From positions 1-36,930 of the forward strand of contig NZ_JAGHZV010000004.1 in assembly GCF_017745215.1 (NCBI RefSeq): a stretch of 36,930 nucleotides of DNA, written 5' to 3'. The position numbers were made by a program, and so were the translations under genes. The notes below the pieces were generated by a model, which was not told the origin of the DNA, searched no databases, and saw nothing but the letters and a program-made list of their open reading frames with translations. Below, piece after piece: positions 1-7,900 of the stretch (position 1 is its first letter; each line of letters opens with the position of its first letter). The DNA comes from Sphingomonas sp. GTDB taxonomy: Bacteria > Pseudomonadota > Alphaproteobacteria > Sphingomonadales > Sphingomonadaceae.

Positions 1-156
1 AACGCCTCCGCAAATCCTCGCTGCTCCATCCCACACCTCCGATGCTCCCTCCCATCGAATCAGATCACACATCGATAGTCACCCTCTTTCGCAGAGACCT
101 CGCGCTCGCCGGGATGACGGTTGAGTGGCCAAGTCAGCATGACGAGTGATGGGTGA
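1..156. other. non-coding left edge with half a palindromic repeat
   Basis: No convincing gene is seen in this stretch. It ends at the panC stop codon. Positions 107-125 carry CGCCGGGATGACGG followed by TTGAG, which is the right arm of the intergenic palindrome found complete elsewhere in the window (for example 17082-17164). The left arm is not recognisable here. It is probably the 3' flank of panC facing a gene outside the window. Confidence 0.5.
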
Positions 157-999
157 TCAGCCCAGCGGCGCCACCGCGACATTGTCGATCAGCCGGGTGT
201 TGCCGATCTTCGCCGCGGCGAGCAGCCGCATCGGTCGCGCCGGATCGGGGGCGCCCAGCGTCTCGGCATCGGCGAGCGCGACATAATCGATCTCGAACCC
301 CGCGGCCGCCAGCGTCTCGCGCGCCTGGGCGAGCGCGGCCTCGGGATCCTCGCCCGCGCCGATCGCGCGCTCGGCGGCGCCCAGCGCGCGCGGCAGCGCC
401 ACCGCGCGTGCGCGCTCGTCGGGATCCAGGTAGACGTTGCGCGACGAGAGGGCCAGGCCATCGTCCTCCCGCTGGGTCGGCACGCCGACGATCTCGAGCC
501 CCAGGTCGAGGTCGCTCGCCATCCGCCGGATCACCGCGAGCTGCTGGAAATCCTTCTCGCCGAACAGCGCGACATCGGGCTTCACCTGGCCGAACAGCTT
601 GGCGACCACCGTCGCCACGCCGTCGAAATGGCCCGGGCGGTGCGCGCCCTCCAGCACGTCGCCCACGCCCGATACCGAGACGTTGGTCGCGAAGCCCTCC
701 GGGTACATCGCTTCGACCGGCGGCAGCCACAGCAGGTCGACGCCGGCTTGCGACAGCATCCGCGAATCGGCCAGCTCCTTGCGCGGATAGCGGCTGAAAT
801 CCTCGCTTGGCCCGAATTGCCTGGGGTTCACGAAGATCGACGCGACGACGCGAGTCCCCGGGCGCCTGGCGGCCTCGACCAGTGCCATGTGCCCGGCGTG
901 CAGCGCGCCCATCGTCGGCACCAGCGCGATTCGCTCGCCCGCCGCGCGGAAGGCGGCGAGCGCTTCTCGCAACTCGGGAAGCTGACGGACGGTTTGCAC
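157..999 (-). CDS. panC: pantothenate synthetase PanC
   Basis: This enzyme condenses pantoate with beta-alanine using ATP, the last step of pantothenate (vitamin B5, CoA precursor) synthesis in the cytosol. The 280-residue product matches the usual family length. The adenylate-forming signature VPTMGALHAGH is at about residues 27-37, followed by SIFVNPRQFGPSEDF and then GEKDFQQL and LSSRNVYL, all typical PanC blocks with the HIGH-like and KMSKS-like regions in order. The start is a GTG giving MQTVRQLPELRE, which aligns with known PanC N-termini; only a weak GAAAG lies upstream. It is transcribed divergently from mipZ across a short gap. Identification is secure. Confidence 0.97.
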   Translation of the reverse strand: MQTVRQLPELREALAAFRAAGERIALVPTMGALHAGHMALVEAARRPGTRVVASIFVNPRQFGPSEDFSRYPRKELADSRMLSQAGVDLLWLPPVEAMYPEGFATNVSVSGVGDVLEGAHRPGHFDGVATVVAKLFGQVKPDVALFGEKDFQQLAVIRRMASDLDLGLEIVGVPTQREDDGLALSSRNVYLDPDERARAVALPRALGAAERAIGAGEDPEAALAQARETLAAAGFEIDYVALADAETLGAPDPARPMRLLAAAKIGNTRLIDNVAVAPLG

Positions 1000-1079
1000 G
1001 CGTTAACACTTTCGATATGACAGGAAGCCGGGCCTTCTATGGGGGGCAGGCCCGGCAATCAACACCGGACGCCACGGCA

Positions 1080-1910
1080 ATGCGGCGGACGGATCAGCGA
1101 AGGGATGTGCAGGCGTTGGGCGACGAGTCGAATCGGCTTCACGTCATCGTTTTCGCGAACGAAAAGGGCGGCACGGGCAAGTCCACCACTGCGGTGCACG
1201 TGGCGATCGCGCTGGCGGCCAAGGGCGCGCGCGTCGGCTGCTTCGACCTCGACCATCGCCAGCGGACGATGGGCCGTTACCTCGACAATCGCGCCGCGAC
1301 GATCCAGCGCACCGGCCGCGAGCTGCCGATGCCGCGCTACGACACGCACGACGGCGAGAATATGGCGCGCTTCTCCGACACGCTCGACCGGCTGAGCGAG
1401 GGCATGGACTTCCTCGTGATCGACACGCCGGGCCGCGACGACAAGTTCGCGCGCATCGCGGTCACCAACGCCGACACGCTGGTCACGCCGATGAACGACA
1501 GCTTCGTCGACTTCGACCTGATCGGCCAGGTCGATCCCGAGACCTTCCGCGTGCTGCGCCCCAGCTTCTACTCCGAGCTGATCTGGGAATCGCGCAAGCG
1601 CCGCGCCAAGGCCGATGGCGAGACGATCGACTGGGTGGTCCTGCGCAACCGCATGCAGCATATCGAGGCGCGCAACATGAAGCGCGTCTCGGATGCGATC
1701 GACCAGCTTTCGAAGCGCGTCGGCTTCCGGGTGATCTCGGGCCTGTCCGAGCGCGTGATCTACCGCGAGCTCTTCCCGCAGGGGCTGACGATGCTCGATT
1801 CGCGCGACTTCGGCGACATGGGGCTCGCGCACGTCGCGGCGCGCCAGGAGCTTCGCGAGATGATGGCGGGGCTGGCGCTGCCCGAGCCGGCGCTGCCGCT
1901 CTTCGCCTGA
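1080..1910 (+). CDS. mipZ: division-plane ATPase MipZ (ParA/MinD family)
   Basis: MipZ is the alphaproteobacterial ParA-like ATPase that forms gradients from the chromosome poles through ParB and inhibits FtsZ assembly away from midcell. The product has the deviant Walker A motif NEKGGTGKST near residue 27 (with the signature lysine), a LDHRQRT segment after it, and the Walker B-like VIDTPGRD. The strings TPMNDSFVDFD, DWVVLRNR and VIYRELFPQGLT are characteristic of MipZ rather than generic ParA. The start is uncertain: ATG 1080 is used here, but ATG 1017 and GTG 1107 are in frame and none has a good Shine-Dalgarno; family N-termini favour 1080 or 1107. Its stop codon lies inside the ribosome binding site of the next gene, so the two are coupled. 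Confidence 0.95.
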   Translation: MRRTDQRRDVQALGDESNRLHVIVFANEKGGTGKSTTAVHVAIALAAKGARVGCFDLDHRQRTMGRYLDNRAATIQRTGRELPMPRYDTHDGENMARFSDTLDRLSEGMDFLVIDTPGRDDKFARIAVTNADTLVTPMNDSFVDFDLIGQVDPETFRVLRPSFYSELIWESRKRRAKADGETIDWVVLRNRMQHIEARNMKRVSDAIDQLSKRVGFRVISGLSERVIYRELFPQGLTMLDSRDFGDMGLAHVAARQELREMMAGLALPEPALPLFA

Positions 1911-1922
1911 GGAGGCGCTCAC

Positions 1923-2243
1923 ATGGCCAAGCTGCTGCTGGCCGTGCTCGTCGCCTGGGCCGGCTGGTATCTCTGGGTGGGGCCCAAACGCTATCGCGGC
2001 GGCAGCGTCACCGGTGATCGCCCGCGCGAGGCGATCCCGCCGCGCGACGGCGGCGATGCCTACAACCATAGCCATGCCCGGGCCGAGGCGCGCGCGCTGC
2101 TCGGCGTGGGCGAGACCGCCGGCGAGCCCGAGATCCGCGCCGCGCACCGGCGACTGATGGCGAAGGTCCACCCGGACCACGGCGGCTCGGAGGAACTGGC
2201 GCGGCGCGTAAACGCGGCGCGGGACCTGCTGCTGGGGGATTAG
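1923..2243 (+). CDS. membrane-anchored J-domain protein (Pam18/Tim14-like layout)
   Basis: The 106-residue protein has one N-terminal membrane segment (about residues 3-19) and a C-terminal J domain (about 55-105) with the HPD motif at 83-85 in the string KVHPDHGG. This layout, a single membrane anchor and then a J domain at the extreme C-terminus, is that of mitochondrial Pam18/Tim14 and its alphaproteobacterial relatives. J domains stimulate Hsp70 (DnaK) ATPase activity, so it should recruit DnaK to the inner membrane; the client is not evident. There is no Gly/Phe or zinc-finger region, so it is not a general DnaJ. GGAGG lies 8 bases before the ATG and overlaps the mipZ stop, indicating co-translation with mipZ. 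Confidence 0.85.
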   Translation: MAKLLLAVLVAWAGWYLWVGPKRYRGGSVTGDRPREAIPPRDGGDAYNHSHARAEARALLGVGETAGEPEIRAAHRRLMAKVHPDHGGSEELARRVNAARDLLLGD

Positions 2244-2256
2244 GGCGGATCGCGGC

Positions 2257-2277
2257 GCGAGCTCATTCGCTTTTTTT
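2257..2277 (+). terminator. possible weak intrinsic terminator
   Basis: A short stem GCGA/TCGC with a six-base loop is followed directly by seven T residues, 14 bases after the J-protein stop codon. The stem is only 4 bp, so termination strength is doubtful, but a T7 run is rare in this GC-rich sequence. Confidence 0.35.
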
Positions 2278-2279
2278 GA

Positions 2280-2426
2280 TTCCCGCGAAGGCGCGAAGGC
2301 GCGAAGAGGTTCGTCTCCGCATCAGCGGCTTCGACCGCATGACGTCGAAGCCCGCTCGGCCGCCGCGGTCATGCGAGCGTCAAGAGCGACTCCAAGCCTC
2401 TCCGTGCCTTCGCGCCTTCGCGTGAA
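2280..2426. repeat. 20-bp inverted repeat arms in the mipZ-pgm intergenic region
   Basis: The left arm at 2280-2299 (CGCGAAGGCGCGAAGG core) and the right arm at 2407-2426 (CCTTCGCGCCTTCGCG core) are complementary at 19 of 20 positions, about 107 bases apart. The 296-base region between the J-protein gene and the phosphomannomutase holds no convincing gene. The arms could pair in RNA or be two copies of one short dispersed repeat in opposite orientation. Confidence 0.6.
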
Positions 2427-2539
2427 TCTAACTCTTGTCCTTCTACCTCCCACTTCTTCCGCACCTGCGAAACAACGCCGCTTGCAACTTCTCCCGTCCT
2501 CGCGGATTAGGCGCCCACATCGCTTTCCGCGGAGGGATC

Positions 2540-3922
2540 ATGACGCACCAGTTCAACCCCACGTCGCTGCGCGAGTACGACATCCGCGGAATCGTCGGAA
2601 AGACCCTGAGCGCCGAGGACGCACGCGCGATCGGCCGCACGTTCGGCACCCTCCTCCGCCGCGCCGGCGGGCACCGCGTCGCGGTGGGCCGCGACGGCCG
2701 CACCTCCTCGCCCGAGATGGAAGCGGCGCTGGTCGACGGCCTGACGAAGAGCGGCTGCGACGTCGTGCGCGTCGGGCTGGGCCCCACGCCGATGCTCTAT
2801 TTCGCCGAGGCGACGCTAGAAGTGGACGGCGGCATCCAGATAACCGGCAGCCACAATCCCGCCGAGTACAACGGCTTCAAGATGGTGTTTCAGCACAAGA
2901 GCTTCTTCGGCGAGGACATCCAGAAGCTGGGCCGCATGTCGGCGGAAGGCGATTGGGAGGAAGGCGAAGGCACCGTCTCCGACGCCGACATCATGGACCT
3001 GTACGTCTCGCGGCTGCTCGAAGGCTATGACGCGGGGCCTTACCGGATCGGCTGGGACGCGGGCAACGGCGCCGCCGGCCCGGTCGTCGAGAAGCTGTTG
3101 AAGCTGCTGCCGGGTGAGCATCATGCGATCTTCACCGAAGTCGACGGCAATTTTCCCAACCATCATCCCGATCCCACCGAAGAGAAGAATCTGGCCGATC
3201 TGAGGGCGCTCGTCGCCGAGAAGCAGCTCGATTTCGGACTTGCCTTCGACGGCGACGGCGACCGGCTGGGCGCGATCGACGGCCAAGGCCGCGTAATCTG
3301 GGGCGATCAGCTTCTCTCCATTCTGGCTGAACCTGTGCTCGAGGCGCTGCCGGGCTCCACGATCATCGCCGATGTGAAGGCCAGCCAGGCGCTCTACGAC
3401 CGCATCGCCGAGCTCGGCGGGCACCCGCTGATGTGGAAGACCGGCCACAGCCTGATCAAGTCGAAGATGAAGGAGACCGGCGCGCCGCTCGCGGGCGAGA
3501 TGAGCGGCCACATCTTCTTCGCGCACGAATATTACGGCTTCGACGACGCGCAATATGCCGCGATCCGGCTGATCCGCGCGGTCCATTCGATCGGCAAGTC
3601 GCTCACCCGGATCAAGAGCGAGATGCCCGAGCTGGTCAACACCCCCGAGATGCGCTTCCAGGTCGACGAGAGCCGCAAGTTCGCGATCGTCGACGAAGTC
3701 CTCGACCGGCTCGAGGCCGCGGGCGCCGAAGTCAACCGCACCGATGGCGCGCGCGTGAACACCGCGGACGGCTGGTGGCTGCTCCGCGCCTCGAACACGC
3801 AGGACGTGCTGGTGGCGCGCGCCGAATCGCACTCGCAGGAAGGGCTCGACCGGCTCGTCGCGCAGATCGACGGGCAGCTCGCGCAGAGCGGCGTGGCGCG
3901 CGGGGAGAGCGTGGGGCATTGA
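2540..3922 (+). CDS. pgmG: phosphomannomutase/phosphoglucomutase
   Basis: This alpha-D-phosphohexomutase interconverts hexose 1- and 6-phosphates (mannose or glucose), supplying sugar nucleotides for exopolysaccharide, LPS and glycolipids. The 460-residue length fits the bifunctional bacterial family (AlgC, sphingomonad PgmG). Visible signatures are the phosphoserine loop ITGSHNP with Ser104, the metal-binding DGDGDR at residues 237-242, the sugar-binding GEMSGH, and a C-terminal phosphate-binding RASNTQ. The start at ATG 2540 has a good GGAGGG Shine-Dalgarno and gives the family N-terminus NPTSLREYDIRGIVG; the reading frame stays open upstream but is unlike the family. The gene symbol is by analogy with gellan-producing Sphingomonas; manB or algC would also be used. 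Confidence 0.93.
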   Translation: MTHQFNPTSLREYDIRGIVGKTLSAEDARAIGRTFGTLLRRAGGHRVAVGRDGRTSSPEMEAALVDGLTKSGCDVVRVGLGPTPMLYFAEATLEVDGGIQITGSHNPAEYNGFKMVFQHKSFFGEDIQKLGRMSAEGDWEEGEGTVSDADIMDLYVSRLLEGYDAGPYRIGWDAGNGAAGPVVEKLLKLLPGEHHAIFTEVDGNFPNHHPDPTEEKNLADLRALVAEKQLDFGLAFDGDGDRLGAIDGQGRVIWGDQLLSILAEPVLEALPGSTIIADVKASQALYDRIAELGGHPLMWKTGHSLIKSKMKETGAPLAGEMSGHIFFAHEYYGFDDAQYAAIRLIRAVHSIGKSLTRIKSEMPELVNTPEMRFQVDESRKFAIVDEVLDRLEAAGAEVNRTDGARVNTADGWWLLRASNTQDVLVARAESHSQEGLDRLVAQIDGQLAQSGVARGESVGH

Positions 3923-3999
3923 ACACGGCCCGTTGGAATGCCAGTCTCGCGTGAACGGCTGGCGATCCGCTGCCGCCGCGCAGGGAAGAGCAAAGCGAC

Positions 4000-5217
4000 G
4001 TGGCAACCGCTGGCGAAGTCGACCGTACGCCTGTGGACACGGCGGCGAGCCGGCCTCGCGCCGATCGGCACGCGCCGGTCTTTCCGGCTTTTCTGACGGC
4101 AAGGCCACGCCTGCCCGCGCTCGATGGCTGGCGTGCGCTCAGCATCGTCTTCGTGCTCCTGCTGCATATCCAGCCGGCGGACGGCTTCGATCCCGAGGTG
4201 GGCCGGGTGCTGCGCTGGCTGCCCGACGGTGGGTTCGGCGTCGAGATATTCTTCGTGATCAGCGGCTTCCTGATCACCTATCTTCTTCTGCTCGAATGGA
4301 ATCGCGCCGGGAGCATTTCGATCGGCGGATTCTACCTGCGACGGGCGCTTCGCATCCTGCCCGCCTATTGCGCCTTCCTGGTGGCCGTGACGGGCCTTTG
4401 CCTGTTCACGGCATTCGGGCTCACCGGCTGGCAGGTCGCTGCGCTGCTCACCTACACGGCCAATTTCGATCCCACGATGCCATGGACGGTCGGCCACATC
4501 TGGTCGCTCTCGGTGGAAGAGCAATTCTATCTGCTGTGGCCGGCCAGCTTCCTGCTCCTCCTGTCCAGACCGTCCCTGTCCAGACCGTCCCTGTCCGGGT
4601 CGCTCTCGTCACCGATGCTGGCCTGCCTGTTGCCGATCCTGTTCGCCCCGATCGCGCGGCTTCTTTCCTATTTCCACCTGGGCGGGCCGTTGTTCGCCAC
4701 CTATTCCTTCTTCGCGCATGCCGATCTGCTCGCCTTCGGATGCCTGATGGCGCTGCTGTGCGGCTATCACGGCGATCGGGTCGCGATGTTGCTGGAGCGC
4801 CATCCGCGGGCGCTTGCCGCGGCGGCGATCGCCATGATGCTCGTGCCGCACGTCCTCACTCGGCTCGCAACGGGTGGGATCTTCACCGTGCCCTTTCGCG
4901 GGACGTTCGACGGGATCGGCATTTCGACGCTGCTGCTGCTGAGCCTTCGCCACGCCGACCGGCCCGCGGTACGCTGGCTCGACTGGCCGGCGGTCCGGCG
5001 ATTCGGGACCTGGTCCTATTCCATCTATCTTTGGCAGCAGCTCTTTCTGACGCCCTCTGCCGTCTATGGCTTTGACGCGCCGCCCCTGCCGCTCCGCCTG
5101 CCGTGGAACCTTGCCGGAGCGATCGGCGCGGCGGTGCTCTGCCATTATCTGATCGAGCGACCGTTTCTCGGGCTGAAGGACCGGCTCGGGCGCAGGCGCC
5201 ACCCTCCGATTCCGTGA
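4000..5217 (+). CDS. acyltransferase family 3 (OafA/YrhL-like) membrane protein
   Basis: A polytopic inner-membrane O-acyltransferase of the type that adds acetyl or other acyl groups to O-antigen, exopolysaccharide or glycolipids. The 405-residue product has about ten hydrophobic segments. Family marks are LDGWRALSIVFVLLLH with the conserved His near the first helix, GGFGVEIFFVISGFLIT, YLRRALRILPAY, SLSVEEQFYLLWP, and the late SYSIYLWQQ. The substrate is unknown; the preceding phosphohexomutase makes a surface-sugar role plausible but that is inference. The start is GTG 4000 with GGAAG about 12 bases before. Residues 188-201 contain a 15-bp tandem repeat (LSRPS twice, then LSGS) in a loop. 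Confidence 0.85.
   Translation: MATAGEVDRTPVDTAASRPRADRHAPVFPAFLTARPRLPALDGWRALSIVFVLLLHIQPADGFDPEVGRVLRWLPDGGFGVEIFFVISGFLITYLLLLEWNRAGSISIGGFYLRRALRILPAYCAFLVAVTGLCLFTAFGLTGWQVAALLTYTANFDPTMPWTVGHIWSLSVEEQFYLLWPASFLLLLSRPSLSRPSLSGSLSSPMLACLLPILFAPIARLLSYFHLGGPLFATYSFFAHADLLAFGCLMALLCGYHGDRVAMLLERHPRALAAAAIAMMLVPHVLTRLATGGIFTVPFRGTFDGIGISTLLLLSLRHADRPAVRWLDWPAVRRFGTWSYSIYLWQQLFLTPSAVYGFDAPPLPLRLPWNLAGAIGAAVLCHYLIERPFLGLKDRLGRRRHPPIP
4561..4599 (+). repeat. 15-bp tandem repeat inside the acyltransferase gene
   Basis: The unit CTGTCCAGACCGTCC occurs twice in tandem (4561-4575 and 4576-4590) and is followed by a partial third unit starting CTGTCC. The unit length is a multiple of three, so it repeats LSRPS in frame between two membrane segments. 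Confidence 0.85.
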
Positions 5218-5280
5218 GATATCGCGGGATTCGCGCCCCGGCGCTGGCGCTTGGGCGCCGAAGCCACCATATCGGGGGCC

Positions 5281-6039
5281 ATGGCCCCGCCTCCCCAGAT
5301 CATCCGCGTCATCGACCTCGAGACCACTGGCGACCGCCCACCCGCGCATGCGGTGTGCGAGATCGGCTGGCAGGACGTCGCGCTCGGGCCCGACGGGCGC
5401 TGGGAACTGCAGGGGGAGGGAGGCAACCGGCTGGTCAACCCGGGCCGCCCGATTCCGCCGCTCACCATGGCGGTCCACCACATCCGCGACGAGGACGTCG
5501 CCGACGCGCCCTATTGGCACGACGTCGCGCGGCCGATCCTCGACCCCTGGCCGCGCCGCCTCGCGCTCGCCGCGCACCGCGCGACCTTCGAGGAGCAGTT
5601 CTGCACCCCCGCGCTGACGCGCGGCGCCGACTGGATCTGCACCTGGAAGTGCGCGCTGCGGCTCTGGCCCGACAGTCCGGGCTTCTCGAATCAGATGCTG
5701 CGCTACTGGCGCCGGCCCGAGGGGCTCGAGCATGAGCGCGGCCTCCCTGCGCACCGGGCCTTCCCCGACGCCTATGTGACCGCGCACCACCTTCGCGACA
5801 TGCTCAACGAAGCGAGCGTCGCGCAGCTGGTCGAATGGTCGAAGCAACCGGGGCTGCTGCCGCGCGTGCGTTATGGCCCGGACCGAGGCAAGGAGTGGAA
5901 CGAGATCGACGAGGAATCGCTCGCGGTGTTCCTCACCGACCGCGACGAGGACGTCCGCTTCACTGCGCACACCGAATACCAGCGCCGCCGCGGCGGCGGA
6001 CCGGTGGGGCGCAGCTCCGCGCAGGAACTGCTGCTCTAG
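5281..6039 (+). CDS. exoX: ExoX-like DEDDh 3'-5' exonuclease
   Basis: A DnaQ-fold exonuclease resembling E. coli exodeoxyribonuclease X, which trims single-stranded 3' ends in repair. Motif I VIDLETTG supplies Asp12 and Glu14; the ExoX-type ADWICTWKCALRLWP follows; motif III HRAFPD supplies His158 and Asp163. In motif II, where ExoX has HNASFD, this protein has HRATFE, placing Glu104 at the expected Asp. The C-terminal third (PRVRYGPDRGKEW and on) corresponds to the ExoX tail with GKYRGK. ATG 5281 is preferred over an in-frame TTG at 5251 because it directly precedes the catalytic domain and has a G-rich stretch upstream. The stop overlaps the convergent gene's stop by four bases (CTAG). Confidence 0.85.
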   Translation: MAPPPQIIRVIDLETTGDRPPAHAVCEIGWQDVALGPDGRWELQGEGGNRLVNPGRPIPPLTMAVHHIRDEDVADAPYWHDVARPILDPWPRRLALAAHRATFEEQFCTPALTRGADWICTWKCALRLWPDSPGFSNQMLRYWRRPEGLEHERGLPAHRAFPDAYVTAHHLRDMLNEASVAQLVEWSKQPGLLPRVRYGPDRGKEWNEIDEESLAVFLTDRDEDVRFTAHTEYQRRRGGGPVGRSSAQELLL

Positions 6040-6428
6040 CGCCGCCCGGCGATCAGCCAGCGCAATCCTTCGAGCACCGCGCCGTACACCAGGTGCGACG
6101 CTGCATCCGCCGGCTCCCCGCCTCCCTCGGGCTTGAGCGTGCCCTCGACAAGCGCCGAGGCCGCGACCGCATAGGCTGTGCCGAAGCCCGTGCTCGCGTC
6201 CGCGCTATATTCGCTGAGCACGCCGTAGATCCCGCCGATCACTCCGCCCGCGACATAATGCGCGGCCTGGATCCGCGGATCGGGTTCGGGCACCGCGACC
6301 GCTTCGCCTTCGGCATGCTCGATCAGCTGCTGGGTGCCCGCGCGGAACGCCGCCATCGCCGCGGACGCGACCACGCCGGCGGCGACGCCCGCGATCAGGC
6401 CGAGGAGGGGACGCGGCTCGCCGGCCAT
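6036..6428 (-). CDS. small membrane protein, possibly YagU/DUF1440-like
   Basis: A 130-residue protein with hydrophobic Gly/Ala-rich segments at about residues 8-28, 54-68 and 83-97, probably three or four membrane passes. The pattern of a GLIAGVAAGVVAS helix, then a charged segment, then a GGVIGGIYGVLSE helix, resembles the DUF1440/YagU family of inner-membrane proteins, but the match is from memory and weak. The start is ATG 6428 with a GAGGAG Shine-Dalgarno that contains the stop codon of the upstream GumN-like gene, so it is translationally coupled to it. Its own stop overlaps exoX by four bases. Function unknown. Confidence 0.75.
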   Translation of the reverse strand: MAGEPRPLLGLIAGVAAGVVASAAMAAFRAGTQQLIEHAEGEAVAVPEPDPRIQAAHYVAGGVIGGIYGVLSEYSADASTGFGTAYAVAASALVEGTLKPEGGGEPADAASHLVYGAVLEGLRWLIAGRR

Positions 6429-6438
6429 GGCGGTCTCC

Positions 6439-7353
6439 TCATTGAACCCGCGCGGCCTTGACCTTGTCCTTGGCCAGATAGGCCTGGACGCTCTCAGGCC
6501 CGGCGAGATGCCCCGCGCCGACCGCGATGAACACCGTTCCCGGCGTCTCGAGCCGCTTCTCGATCCACTGCGCCCAGCGCTGGTTGCGCTCGGAGAGCAG
6601 CACCTTGGCGATCTCGGGCGTCTCGTCCATGTCCTCGTTGAGCAGGCGGGCCAGCGCATCGGGATCGCCCTTCGCCCATTCGGCGACCATCTGGTCGAGC
6701 GTGCTGGCCAGCTTGGGCAACTGGTCGATCGTCATCGTCAGGAACTTGATCTGCGTCGCCTGGGGGAGCCCGGCGAAATAGCCGAGCTGTTGCTCGGCGG
6801 TCTCGAGCCCCTCGATCGGCTTGCCGGCGTCCTTGGCCGCGCCGGTGAGCACGCGCTCGGCACCGCTCGCGGGGTCGTAGCCGTATTTGGGCAGCGTCGC
6901 GACCGAGAGCGTGACCGCCGGGAACCAGGGCGCGAACTTGTCGAGCGCCTGGGGCGGCACGCCGACGCCGGTCAGCGCCGCGGCATAGGGCGCGCGCTTG
7001 TCCTCGGGCAGCTGCTCGGTGACGGTCGGGCCCTCGGGCTTGAACGCGAGCTTGAGGATGAGGCCCTGCATCGTTGCCTGGTCGGGCTCGAGCAGCTCGA
7101 GCACCAGCTGGTCGCTCTGGTCGAACGCCGTCTTGACGCCCTTGTCGAACCAGCGCAGCCCGGGCTTGAGCACATGGATCGTGCCGAACAGGTAGATGGT
7201 GGTGTCCTTGTCCTTGACCACCCACAGCGCCGGGCTTGCGGGTACTTCGGCGGGCGTGGTGGTCGGCACCGGCACTTGCGTGGTCTGGGCGAAGGCGGCA
7301 GGCGCAAAGGCGAGGGCCAGCGCCGCGACGGCCTGGGGCAAGAGCTTGAGCAT
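6439..7353 (-). CDS. TraB/GumN family protein, exported
   Basis: A 304-residue protein with an N-terminal signal peptide (MLKLLPQAVAALALAFA, cleavage near AFAQ at about residue 23). The mature part has the two TraB/GumN hallmarks: LFGTIHVLKPG early (a GxxH motif) and a C-terminal VGAGHLAGPESV (GxxH again), the likely metal or active-site pair of this Tiki/erythromycin-esterase-like superfamily. Relatives are periplasmic or membrane-linked putative proteases; the substrate here is unknown. The start at ATG 7353 has AGGAG upstream. The stop TGA at 6439-6441 is part of the Shine-Dalgarno of the following small membrane protein gene. Confidence 0.88.
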   Translation of the reverse strand: MLKLLPQAVAALALAFAPAAFAQTTQVPVPTTTPAEVPASPALWVVKDKDTTIYLFGTIHVLKPGLRWFDKGVKTAFDQSDQLVLELLEPDQATMQGLILKLAFKPEGPTVTEQLPEDKRAPYAAALTGVGVPPQALDKFAPWFPAVTLSVATLPKYGYDPASGAERVLTGAAKDAGKPIEGLETAEQQLGYFAGLPQATQIKFLTMTIDQLPKLASTLDQMVAEWAKGDPDALARLLNEDMDETPEIAKVLLSERNQRWAQWIEKRLETPGTVFIAVGAGHLAGPESVQAYLAKDKVKAARVQ

Positions 7354-7440
7354 GCGGGGGGAGTCTCCTGGGGCCAAGTGCCTTAGGTCTTTATAACAGG
7401 TTCGCCGCGGCTTTCCAGCGGCGCAAGCGAGGAGCGAGGA

Positions 7441-7893
7441 ATGGCGGAGGAGGCGTTAAGGCCGGGTGAAGTGGTCGCGCGGCCCGGCGAGGGCAAGTTC
7501 GGCACGCGGATCGAGGCGTCCGGTCACGGCTGGGTGATGGACGAGCCGGTGCCTTATGGCGGGCTCGACGCCGGGCCGACGCCCTATGACGCGTTGCTCG
7601 CGGCACTGGGGTCGTGCACCTCGATGACGGTGCGGCTGGTGGCGCGGCAGGAGTCGATCCCGCTGGAGTCGATCACCGTGCGGCTGCGTCACGACCGCAA
7701 CCATGCGCGGGACTGCGCGCAATATGTCGAGGCGGGGACCAGGCTCGAGGCGATCTACCGCACGATCACGCTCGAGGGGCCGCTGAGCGAAGCGCAGCGC
7801 AAGCGGCTGATGGACGTGGCGGACAAATGCCCGGTGCACCGCACGCTGACGGGGATCCTGCATATCCACACGGAGGAGGCTGCGGCGGGCTGA
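7441..7893 (+). CDS. OsmC/Ohr-fold peroxiredoxin-like protein
   Basis: A 150-residue OsmC-family protein. The two redox cysteines are Cys59 in LAALGSCTSMTVRL and Cys130 in VADKCPVHRTL, with the spacing of OsmC/YhfA-like thiol peroxidases, so it probably reduces organic hydroperoxides. The N-terminal GPTPYDALLAALGSC block is diagnostic. The start at ATG 7441 has GAGGAGCGAGGA directly before it. It is divergent from the gumN-like gene; the 87-base gap contains TTTATAAC near 7390-7397, which might be a -10 element but lacks a clear -35 partner. A long palindromic repeat begins 8 bases after the stop. Confidence 0.9.
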   Translation: MAEEALRPGEVVARPGEGKFGTRIEASGHGWVMDEPVPYGGLDAGPTPYDALLAALGSCTSMTVRLVARQESIPLESITVRLRHDRNHARDCAQYVEAGTRLEAIYRTITLEGPLSEAQRKRLMDVADKCPVHRTLTGILHIHTEEAAAG

Positions 7894-7900
7894 ACCCCGA

